Shown here: one piece after another, positions 1-5,949 of the stretch
Numbering within the stretch: the stretch's first letter is position 1
How the letters are laid out: every line of letters begins with the position of its first letter
Assembly: GCA_021792615.1 (NCBI GenBank)
Contig: JAJYUJ010000064.1
Location: 1-8,078 of the forward strand
Source of the DNA: a bacterium
GTDB lineage: Bacteria > JAMCPX01
DNA length: 8,078 bases
Reading direction: 5' to 3'
Position numbers and translations under genes: made by a program
Notes under the pieces: model-generated
What the model saw: the letters and a program-made list of their open reading frames with translations, nothing else
Databases searched by the model: none
What the model was told of the DNA's origin: nothing

Positions 1-73
1 GTAAAAGCGTTTTGCGGAGCTTGAGAAAAAATGTACTCTACAGAACGGCCAACTTTATGTGCACGCCCGGCAG

Positions 74-709
74 TTAATTTCCCCAGCGTGTGTACATCTC
101 ATTGGAGATGTCTAATGCATCGAGTATCTTTGATACCATGAAGTTTATGATATCGTCCACGGACCCGGGCTTTTGATAAAACCCCGGCATAGCGGGCAGT
201 ATGACTGCCCCGGCTGATGACAGCTCCAGCATGTTTTTCAGGTGCAGGGAGTGCAGCGGCGTTTCCCGCGGTACGATGACAAGTCTCCTCCGCTCTTTCA
301 GTGCAATGTCGGCAACCCTTTCAATGAGTTTTGAGCCGCTTGCCGCGGCTATCCTGCCGAGTGTCCCCATGGAGCACGGAACGATAACAACCTTGCTGGA
401 TTTACCCTGTTTCGATGACCCGCTCGATAAAGAAGAAAACAGATTGTCGTTGTCATGGATGGTGAGAAGGCCCTTGCCGTTCGTGATTGCACGTACCGTG
501 AATTTTGTGCCTGTTTCATACTCAAACACCTTTTTCCCGGTTTCCGACGCTATTGCATCAACCGGGTATCCGTTGCCGGCAAGCCACCGGATCAGCGTCA
601 GCGCATACACGGATCCGCTTGCACCGGTGATTGCCACGACAATAGGCCCTTTTGTTTGTATTTTTTTATCGATAATCAAGGTTAACAGCCTCTTATGACT
701 ACGATACAT
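74..709 (-). CDS. ubiX: UbiX-family flavin prenyltransferase
   Basis: UbiX enzymes join a dimethylallyl group to reduced FMN, making the prenyl-FMN cofactor used by UbiD-type (de)carboxylases; they are cytosolic dodecamers. The protein shows the family signatures in order: the Rossmann flavin loop TGASGS (residues 28-33 from the ATG), a conserved Glu at 56, an SGS motif near 96, PCSMGTL (111-117), LKE with Lys138, RETPL (148-152), and FYQKP with Tyr178. A C-terminal Lys194 sits where family members usually have Arg. The 3-residue-longer Ser/Lys-rich loop just before PCSM is unusual. From the ATG at 707-709 the protein is 211 residues, with about 20 extra N-terminal residues. A TTG at 677-679, preceded at 9 nt by AAGAGG, would give a more typical 201 residues; another TTG lies at 728-730. 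No UbiD partner is visible. Family assignment is firm; the physiological pathway is not known. Confidence 0.9.
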   Translation of the reverse strand: MYRSHKRLLTLIIDKKIQTKGPIVVAITGASGSVYALTLIRWLAGNGYPVDAIASETGKKVFEYETGTKFTVRAITNGKGLLTIHDNDNLFSSLSSGSSKQGKSSKVVIVPCSMGTLGRIAAASGSKLIERVADIALKERRRLVIVPRETPLHSLHLKNMLELSSAGAVILPAMPGFYQKPGSVDDIINFMVSKILDALDISNEMYTRWGN

Positions 710-730
710 GAAACCGTAAAAGGATGTCAA
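701..730 (-). promoter_or_regulatory. Possible promoter of the ubiX-like gene
   Basis: Read on the minus strand, a perfect TTGACA (725-730) is followed after 18 nt by TATCGT (701-706, four of six matches to TATAAT). If used, transcription would begin near 694, downstream of the ATG at 707-709. This would favour the TTG start at 677-679, which has AAGAGG at 689-694. It is only a consensus match and the -10 is weak. Confidence 0.3.
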
Positions 731-762
731 CCGTTCAAACCCGGTAATTCCTTAAGCATCTG

Positions 763-792
763 TTGCGTTTTTTTGTGAGCTGTGAATATATT
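763..792 (+). promoter_or_regulatory. Weak candidate promoter for the barrel-cyclase-lipoprotein operon
   Basis: TATATT at 787-792 matches the -10 consensus at five of six positions, with TTGCGT (763-768, three of six) 18 nt upstream. Transcription from it would start near 799 and give a leader of about 26 nt before the ATG at 825. The -35 is poor, so an activator or an alternative sigma factor could be involved. It is supported only by position and the -10 match. Confidence 0.25.
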
Positions 793-824
793 CAAGAAAA
801 AGGCCGGATTGTTTCTGGGGGAAG

Positions 825-1760
825 ATGAGAAACGTAAAAAGACCATACATGGTAGTGTTCATAATGATCCTGTTGCTTGTCGCTGTGAATGCACATGCCC
901 AGCTTGGAGCAATCGGAGGCATAGCGTCAATCCAGGGACAAAAACAAACTACATTTCCCCTGTTTACGTTGACCGCAAAAACAGGCCAGCCCAATATTCT
1001 GGACATGGGTTTTTATATCTACTACGCGCAGGTAGACCGGTATATGGGAAAGGATTTTTACTCGGTTTTCAGCGGCAATACCACGGAACGGCTCCTCTAC
1101 AAGATCCTGAACGTCAGTTATAATTTAACATCGACTATGAATCTCTCCGCAAGTATCCCGTATGTAAATGCCGATGTCGGGCAATTAGTAACAAGCACGG
1201 CAAATCCAGGAGGCACCTACAATATAACGCGAAGCAGCAGTGGATTGAGCAATCCGGCAGTCCGGTTCATGTATCAGTTCCTCAGTTCCCCGATGCTTGC
1301 CGTGTATGGCACAATCTATTTACCGACGGGTTTTATCGGGGTTGGATCCGGCGGAACGGACCTCGAGGTCGATCTGGCCTATACGAGAAATATCAGTATT
1401 GTTCAATGGGATTCAAACATTGGATATAGATTAATAGGCGTTGATCCGGTGACGCACAGAAAACCCAACAACGATATCCAGATAGCCAATACTGCCTTCA
1501 GCATACCTTTTGGAATGTCTCTGTCGGGTTTTTTCGAGATCAATGCGATGTACGAGGGGCAGGTTACGGATATCAATTTTGCAGGTACCAATAAGCCGTA
1601 CACCGTTCAACAGCTCTTGGTGAATCTTGTTCCCGGCATACGGTTAAGTATAACGCCTAATCTGTTCCTTACATCCGCTTTGAGATATTCTGCGTACAAT
1701 ACCTTCCTTTACGGCTACCATTATATTTACACCATAGGTCTTGATTATCTTGTACTATGA
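825..1760 (+). CDS. Outer-membrane beta-barrel, phenol MetA-pathway/transporter-like
   Basis: This 311-residue protein begins with a clear Sec signal peptide: basic MRNVKR, a hydrophobic core at about 9-21, and a likely AHA cleavage site after residue 25. The mature part is a run of alternating polar/aromatic strands, as in outer-membrane barrels. The middle resembles the MetA-pathway-of-phenol-degradation/transporter family: GLSNPAVRF (140-148), a YLPTGF strand (165-170), the glycine-rich GVGSGGTDLEVDLAY (172-186) and a later NIGYRLIG strand (198-205). The chain ends in a strand, YTIGLDYLVL, whose last residue is Leu rather than the usual aromatic. The ATG is preceded by GGGGGAAG, and this start keeps the basic n-region. 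Its stop overlaps the cyclase start (ATGA), so the two are probably translationally coupled. Uptake of a hydrophobic compound is possible from the family, but the substrate is unknown. Confidence 0.75.
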   Translation: MRNVKRPYMVVFIMILLLVAVNAHAQLGAIGGIASIQGQKQTTFPLFTLTAKTGQPNILDMGFYIYYAQVDRYMGKDFYSVFSGNTTERLLYKILNVSYNLTSTMNLSASIPYVNADVGQLVTSTANPGGTYNITRSSSGLSNPAVRFMYQFLSSPMLAVYGTIYLPTGFIGVGSGGTDLEVDLAYTRNISIVQWDSNIGYRLIGVDPVTHRKPNNDIQIANTAFSIPFGMSLSGFFEINAMYEGQVTDINFAGTNKPYTVQQLLVNLVPGIRLSITPNLFLTSALRYSAYNTFLYGYHYIYTIGLDYLVL

Positions 1761-3175
1761 ATAAACCGTTACTTCTCAGTCTTAAGGTAAAGCTTGGACT
1801 GCTTGTTGCAATGATCATATTGGTCATCATGGTTATCGTTGCGTATACATCGGTGATCAGGCAGGAAAAAAGTATGCGCAATGAGATGCGGGCTAAGGCC
1901 ATCAATATGGCGCAGATAACAGGCGCCCTTGCCCTCCTCGGCGGGAATGGAAGCGATCCGTGGGCATTTGCAAAACAATTTTTGAAATTTGCGCCCCAGC
2001 TTGACAATAATATCCTGTACGTCGTTATTACCGATGCTAACGACACGATTATCGATTCAGAGATCAACACACCGCTGTTGACAACGATAATCGGCCATAA
2101 CAGTGATCGACTGCAGCATGAAATACCGGAGGCCGTAAAGGCGCACCTCCTGAAATCAGAACGGAGTCAGAGTGAAGCTGTTTTTGAAAGGCTCGGTCAC
2201 GTACTACCCATAGACGTTGTGTTGAAACCCGCGAATAAACTCATAGGAACCATGAGTATAGGTTATTCACTCTATATGTTTGATTCATCCGTAAAAACAG
2301 CGAGGACTGTTACCCTGCTTTTTACCCTGGGTTTTATTGCCCTTGGTATCATGGCGTCCTTTGGACTGTCTCTGAATATAACGAAACCCATTTATAAAAT
2401 CGTGGATGCCATGAAGAATGTAGAGCAGGGAGATCTGAATCAGCACGTTGAAGTAAAAACAAGAGACGAGATGCAAATGCTCGCTTCCAGTTTTAACTTC
2501 ATGGTCGAAGGTCTGAAAGAACGGGAACACATAAAGCACACCTTTAAAAGGTATGTTTCCGAGCTCGTTGCGGACCGGCTTATCCAGGGAAGGGAGATCT
2601 CCATTACGGGTGAGAGAAAAAACGCGACAATCCTGTTCCAGGATATACGGGGCTTTACGTCAATGTCGGAACAGATGTCACCCGAAGAAGTCGTCGGTAT
2701 ATTAAAAGAGTATTTTACTGCAATGGTCGATGTGATCTTTGCCTACGAAGGCACCCTGGACAAGTACATCGGCGATGCGATCATGGCAGTGTTCGGGACA
2801 CCCTATGCGCATACCGATGATCCCCTGCGGTCTGTCAAAACAGCCATAGACATGCAAAAGGCACTGAAGGCTTTAAATGATACGTGGGTGAAGGAAGGCA
2901 AAAACAGGCATCTTGCCGTTGGTTGCGGCATTGCAACAGGTCCTGTCGTGGCAGGAAGCATGGGTTCGGAGAAAAGGCTTGAATACACGGTTATAGGTGA
3001 TACGGTAAACCTTGCTTCGAGGATAGAGGGACTGACCAGGGGCGGCCAGATACTGATATGCGAAAATACCTATAAAGCCATTAAAAACGATATGAGCATA
3101 AAAGCGCTGGATAAGGTATATGTAAAAGGCAAGAAAGAGCAGCAGCAGATCTATGAGGTTTTGTATGAATTATAA
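1757..3175 (+). CDS. Membrane sensor adenylate cyclase (periplasmic sensor-HAMP-class III cyclase)
   Basis: This 472-residue inner-membrane enzyme likely makes cAMP from ATP. TM1 spans about 12-32, a periplasmic domain about 33-180, TM2 about 183-205 and HAMP about 206-259; a linker leads to a class III catalytic domain (about 285-470). All canonical residues are present: metal-binding Asp296 (FQDIRGF) and Asp340 (YIGDAIM), adenine-selecting Lys336 (LDKYIGD) and Thr411 (EYTVIGD), and Asn418 and Arg422 (VNLASR). The Lys/Thr pair is the class IIIb adenylate-cyclase pattern rather than that of a guanylate cyclase. The periplasmic part contains ILYVVITDANDTIIDSE (86-102), which resembles a PAS-like or Cache sensor strand pair; I cannot name its ligand. 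It starts within the preceding stop codon and overlaps the lipoprotein gene downstream. This arrangement suggests the barrel and lipoprotein supply or shape its input, which is inference. Confidence 0.9.
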   Translation: MNKPLLLSLKVKLGLLVAMIILVIMVIVAYTSVIRQEKSMRNEMRAKAINMAQITGALALLGGNGSDPWAFAKQFLKFAPQLDNNILYVVITDANDTIIDSEINTPLLTTIIGHNSDRLQHEIPEAVKAHLLKSERSQSEAVFERLGHVLPIDVVLKPANKLIGTMSIGYSLYMFDSSVKTARTVTLLFTLGFIALGIMASFGLSLNITKPIYKIVDAMKNVEQGDLNQHVEVKTRDEMQMLASSFNFMVEGLKEREHIKHTFKRYVSELVADRLIQGREISITGERKNATILFQDIRGFTSMSEQMSPEEVVGILKEYFTAMVDVIFAYEGTLDKYIGDAIMAVFGTPYAHTDDPLRSVKTAIDMQKALKALNDTWVKEGKNRHLAVGCGIATGPVVAGSMGSEKRLEYTVIGDTVNLASRIEGLTRGGQILICENTYKAIKNDMSIKALDKVYVKGKKEQQQIYEVLYEL

Positions 3176-3869
3176 AAAGATTGTTGTACTGTGTTCCGTT
3201 GCAATGATTGCATCTGCAACGGTATTCTCCGCCTGTTCCAAAAAGAAAAAGGAAGAAGACATCACCATCACCCTCAAGACAGAGGGTACTGTTCCTGCCC
3301 AGCCACCGGCCGGACAAACACCCCGGCCGGCGGAGCAACAGGCAAAAGAGAAGCCAAGGTCTGTACCGAAGAAAAGAGAAAGTGTAAAAGAGGAACGGCG
3401 GGAGCGGGTTGTGTCTTTGCCGCAGAGGAAGGTGTCTCGAAATAAGACAGAGCCCATACAACAACAAGTTGCAAGTGCAGTACCCCAGCCGTCACCGCAG
3501 CCTTCGCCCGAAGCTGTTGCACGGGAACAAATACGATCCATTATCAAAAGACAAAAGCTGGCGATGATAACAAAAAATGTGCCACTTGCGCTTCAGGATA
3601 TTGCCGGTAACAATGAGCAAAACAAGAGGGCACTGGAAGATTATTTTAACCGGTATGAAAAAATAGATGTCAATTTTTCAAATATTTCCATAAATGTGTC
3701 GGGCAATACCGCAACAGCGGTGATGGACCAGAGGACATCTATCGTTACCAAAAGCCTTATACCACAGACGATCACGGAATTGACTAAGGTACAATGGACA
3801 TTCATAGAAGAGGACAATCGGTGGCTCATCAGCGGTACCCAGATACTGTCGAAGATGAAAGACAAATAG
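3165..3869 (+). CDS. Lipoprotein with charged/proline-rich tether and NTF2-like C-terminal domain
   Basis: From the ATG at 3165 this is 234 residues. The N-terminus MNYKK, a hydrophobic stretch and lipobox FSAC mark a lipoprotein with Cys24 as the lipidated residue. Ser at +2 argues for outer-membrane sorting. Residues 25-117 are a low-complexity tether: KKKKEED, then Pro/Gln/Lys/Arg/Glu-rich sequence ending in a PQPSPQPSPE repeat, long enough to reach through the periplasm. Residues about 118-230 look like a compact alpha+beta fold of the NTF2/SnoaL type (a helical half, then strands VNFSNISINVSG, TATAVMDQRTS, KVQWTFIEEDNRWLISGTQI); this is by eye. I prefer 3165 over the ATG at 3153 because GAGG lies 6 nt upstream and the signal peptide then starts correctly. 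It overlaps the cyclase end by 11 bp. It may be a periplasmic partner of the cyclase or barrel; the function is unknown. Confidence 0.75.
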   Translation: MNYKKIVVLCSVAMIASATVFSACSKKKKEEDITITLKTEGTVPAQPPAGQTPRPAEQQAKEKPRSVPKKRESVKEERRERVVSLPQRKVSRNKTEPIQQQVASAVPQPSPQPSPEAVAREQIRSIIKRQKLAMITKNVPLALQDIAGNNEQNKRALEDYFNRYEKIDVNFSNISINVSGNTATAVMDQRTSIVTKSLIPQTITELTKVQWTFIEEDNRWLISGTQILSKMKDK

Positions 3870-3902
3870 ATTCTTCTTTCGTTCCAATTAGTATTCCAAT
3901 GC

Positions 3903-3945
3903 TGTAGATGCCTACAAAGCTGTTCTTTATTTTTAATCAAACAGC
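3903..3945 (+). terminator. Possible weak terminator region after the lipoprotein gene
   Basis: Two short hairpins lie here: TGTAG-ATGC-CTACA (3903-3916) and GCTGTT/AACAGC (3919-3924 with 3940-3945) around a T-rich loop. Neither is G/C-rich nor followed by a clean U-run, so intrinsic termination is only a possibility. It sits where the first operon would be expected to end. Confidence 0.2.
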
Positions 3946-3952
3946 AAGCAAA

Positions 3953-3981
3953 CTGACACACCTCTGTCACCGGCATATGTT
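3953..3981 (+). promoter_or_regulatory. Candidate promoter of the AAA+ ATPase cluster with inverted-repeat operator
   Basis: CTGACA (3953-3958, five of six to the -35 consensus) is followed at the optimal 17-nt spacing by TATGTT (3976-3981, four of six to the -10). A perfect inverted repeat TGACA-N6-TGTCA (3954-3969) overlaps the -35 box, as expected of a repressor site. The WYL regulator two genes downstream is a natural candidate to bind it, but nothing in the sequence proves this. Transcription would start near 3988, leaving a leader of about 38 nt that contains a strong Shine-Dalgarno GGAGGTG (4015-4021). Confidence 0.4.
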
Positions 3982-4025
3982 ATTGTAGCCGCAAACATCA
4001 TAATAAAAGTAAGCGGAGGTGTAGT

Positions 4026-5822
4026 ATGAATGATAATACAATGCTTGATGAGAATGCGTTTGAACTTTTACTTGAGATAAATGATTTGTACGAGAAGAAA
4101 AATGCTGAAGGCGTGGATTCTTCTGGCAAAGATACAGCTCTAAATGCAGCATTTCTGATAAAAAGCTCAATTTTTGAAGGGTATAATCTTGATGAAGATG
4201 ACATTAAAATCGTAGCACTTATTCTGGGGAATTATCTTGAAGGCAAAAAAGATATAGAGGCTGTTGAAATTATTAAAAGGATTTGGAAGGATAAAAAGGT
4301 TGTAAAGGCAGAACTAAAAAGGCTCTTAAAAATGAACAAATCAGGGATTCTGGATGTCGTTTGCGGCCCCACGACAAACAACGGTAATGAAGTAACACTT
4401 TTGCGGTCAAGCTTAACGTTATCAGATACAATTTTAGGACGGATTTTTGGTACGGAGTCAAAAGCTTTGGAAAACGAAGAATTTGAGCCATACAAGGATA
4501 ACCTTGAGTATCTTGCCGACCAGTTTGAAAGGGTAAGAATTCTACGCAAGCGAATAGACATGGAAGCCTCAACATCGAGGCTGAAGGACAACAAGGCATT
4601 GGAAAGGATTGAAAACAGGATCGATCGTCGTCTTAAAATAACCGGCAGTTTATTTCCCATGGAAGCATTTAAAAAAGAAAAGGGTTTTAGCCGGGAAGAA
4701 GAGCTGGTTATACTTGCGTTGCTGCAACAGGAAATAGTCGGGAACAACTTCTTCAATCGTGAAGAAGACATTATTGGTACAACCCAGTATGAAAGACTCT
4801 GTTACAGGAAACTCCTTGAGGAAGACGGAATATTATTTAAAGAAAGGATTATTGAGCCAGTTTCTCCAACTGCTTCAAGAAACGGCAGCCTGCTCGGATT
4901 AAAGCTGAACAAGGATTTAAAAAACAGGCTTTATGAAAAGAGAAAGGCTCAAGGAAATGTATTGGATAACCCCGACAGCTTCTTTGAAATAATAGAGCCA
5001 TCCATATCAATGGATAAAGTTATACTTCATCCAAAAACTCATGAGCAGATAAACCTTGCGATCGATATGGTTAAAGGTGAGGTATCTGATCTTTTGAATG
5101 AATGGGGCATAAAAAGTATTAATCTTATTCAGTCCACTTCAAAGAAAAGGCAGCATTCTGTTACAATGCTTTTTTACGGTATACCCGGGACTGGTAAAAC
5201 CCTTACTGCAAATGCAGTGGCTTATGTCTTGAAGAAAAGGTTATTGACCCTTGATTGCTCACACATGTTAGGCAAATATGTTGGAGAGAGCGAACAGAAT
5301 ACAAGAAAGATTTTTGATAGGTATAGAGAAATTTCCGGCATGATGAAAAACCCGCCTGTTCTTCTTTTGAATGAGGCTGACCAGTTTTTACACAGGCGTA
5401 TAAGTGCTCAGCATTCAACTGATCACATGTATAACCAGATACAAAATATCTTGCTTGAGCAGTTGGAAAGGTTTGAAGGGGTGCTGATCGCCACAACAAA
5501 CCTTGCAGACAATCTCGACCCGGCCTTTTCAAGGAGGTTTCATTATAAAATTGAGTTTAGACTGCCGGGGGTCAAAGAAGGGCTGAAACTCTGGCAGGTC
5601 CATATACCGGACAAGGCACCTGTATCAGAAGATGTTAATCTGCAATATCTTTCAGAAAGATACGGTTTAACCGGCGGACAGATTGCGGTTGTTATAAGGA
5701 ACGCAGCCACTATGGCCGCAAAGAGGGGTGATAAAATTTCTATGCATGATTTCATAAGTGCATGTGAAGACGAGGTAAGAGGTAGCTTTGGAGAGCGGGC
5801 AAAGGCAGCAATAGGGTTTTAG
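4026..5822 (+). CDS. AAA+ ATPase with uncharacterised N-terminal region and Asn-Glu Walker B
   Basis: This 598-residue cytosolic protein has a classical AAA module in its C-terminal half (about 330-585). It shows Walker A GIPGTGKT (385-392, Lys391), a pore-loop-like KYVGESE (417-423), Walker B LLLNEAD (446-452, Asn449-Glu450), sensor 1 IATTN (488-492, Asn492), a candidate arginine finger pair SRRF (502-505), and a helical lid with GLTGGQI (547-553). Asn replaces the usual first Walker B Asp, while the catalytic Glu450 is kept. Residues 1-320 match no domain I can name: an acidic helical N-terminus, a Lys/Arg-rich helical stretch (about 150-205) and a segment at about 205-300 that could be a winged helix. 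The Tyr pore loop suggests a hexameric threading or remodelling motor, which is inference. It begins a plus-strand cluster with the WYL regulator and a nuclease. The start is set by GGAGGTG 4 nt upstream. Confidence 0.85.
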   Translation: MNDNTMLDENAFELLLEINDLYEKKNAEGVDSSGKDTALNAAFLIKSSIFEGYNLDEDDIKIVALILGNYLEGKKDIEAVEIIKRIWKDKKVVKAELKRLLKMNKSGILDVVCGPTTNNGNEVTLLRSSLTLSDTILGRIFGTESKALENEEFEPYKDNLEYLADQFERVRILRKRIDMEASTSRLKDNKALERIENRIDRRLKITGSLFPMEAFKKEKGFSREEELVILALLQQEIVGNNFFNREEDIIGTTQYERLCYRKLLEEDGILFKERIIEPVSPTASRNGSLLGLKLNKDLKNRLYEKRKAQGNVLDNPDSFFEIIEPSISMDKVILHPKTHEQINLAIDMVKGEVSDLLNEWGIKSINLIQSTSKKRQHSVTMLFYGIPGTGKTLTANAVAYVLKKRLLTLDCSHMLGKYVGESEQNTRKIFDRYREISGMMKNPPVLLLNEADQFLHRRISAQHSTDHMYNQIQNILLEQLERFEGVLIATTNLADNLDPAFSRRFHYKIEFRLPGVKEGLKLWQVHIPDKAPVSEDVNLQYLSERYGLTGGQIAVVIRNAATMAAKRGDKISMHDFISACEDEVRGSFGERAKAAIGF

Positions 5823-5847
5823 GGATGATTCTAAACAGATCAAAAAG

Positions 5848-5876
5848 TTGACGATCACAGAGAGGTTTAATAAAAG
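5848..5876 (+). promoter_or_regulatory. Weak candidate promoter before the WYL regulator
   Basis: TTGACG (5848-5853, five of six to the -35) is followed after 17 nt by TAAAAG (5871-5876, four of six to the -10). It lies in the 116-bp gap after the ATPase stop and could give the regulator-nuclease pair independent expression. The perfect 10-bp palindrome TTTCATGAAA (5904-5913) lies just downstream and could serve as an autoregulatory site. Consensus match only. Confidence 0.3.
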
Positions 5877-5883
5877 GAAAGCT

Positions 5884-5949
5884 ATGACACAATCCTTCCT
5901 GAGTTTCATGAAAAGATGCAAACCCTACAGGAGTTTCAATGCCATCTAA
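5884..5949 (+). CDS. Possible 21-residue leader peptide overlapping the WYL gene start
   Basis: A short frame starts at ATG 5884 with AAAGGAAA 3-10 nt upstream and ends at TAA 5947-5949. Its predicted peptide, MTQSFLSFMKRCKPYRSFNA plus Ile, is basic and ends 11 bp inside the WYL regulator gene. Ribosomes finishing it would pass over the regulator's own Shine-Dalgarno (AGGAG, 5929-5933), so it could couple translation. No homology is recognised and a frame this short can arise by chance. Confidence 0.2.
   Translation: MTQSFLSFMKRCKPYRSFNAI

Noticed and set aside
3-77. Plus-strand frame open from the left edge, ending at TAA 75-77, as a possible gene 3' end
   Set aside because: Only 24 codons are visible with no recognisable motif; it overlaps the end of the ubiX-like gene by a few bases and could be chance.
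201-698. Long plus-strand frame opposite the ubiX-like gene
   Set aside because: The minus strand encodes unmistakable UbiX motifs; this frame has no recognisable domain.
767-774. T-run after TTGCG as a terminator
   Set aside because: No stable stem precedes it and no plus-strand gene ends upstream.
3191-3445. Plus-strand frame with a four-His run and many Cys, resembling a metal-binding peptide
   Set aside because: It is the +1 shadow of the Lys/Glu/Ile/Thr-rich lipoprotein start (atcaccatcaccctc) and has no ribosome site.
3170-3547. Minus-strand frame opposite the lipoprotein gene
   Set aside because: Composition mirrors the biased Pro/Lys-rich tether on the plus strand; no start context or motif.
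3882-3900. Direct repeat TTCCAAT twice with 5 bp between
   Set aside because: Seven bases in A/T-rich intergenic DNA is expected by chance; no third copy or att-like partner was seen.
3870-4025. tRNA or attachment site at the junction of the two clusters
   Set aside because: No cloverleaf or tRNA 3'-end sequence could be folded by eye.
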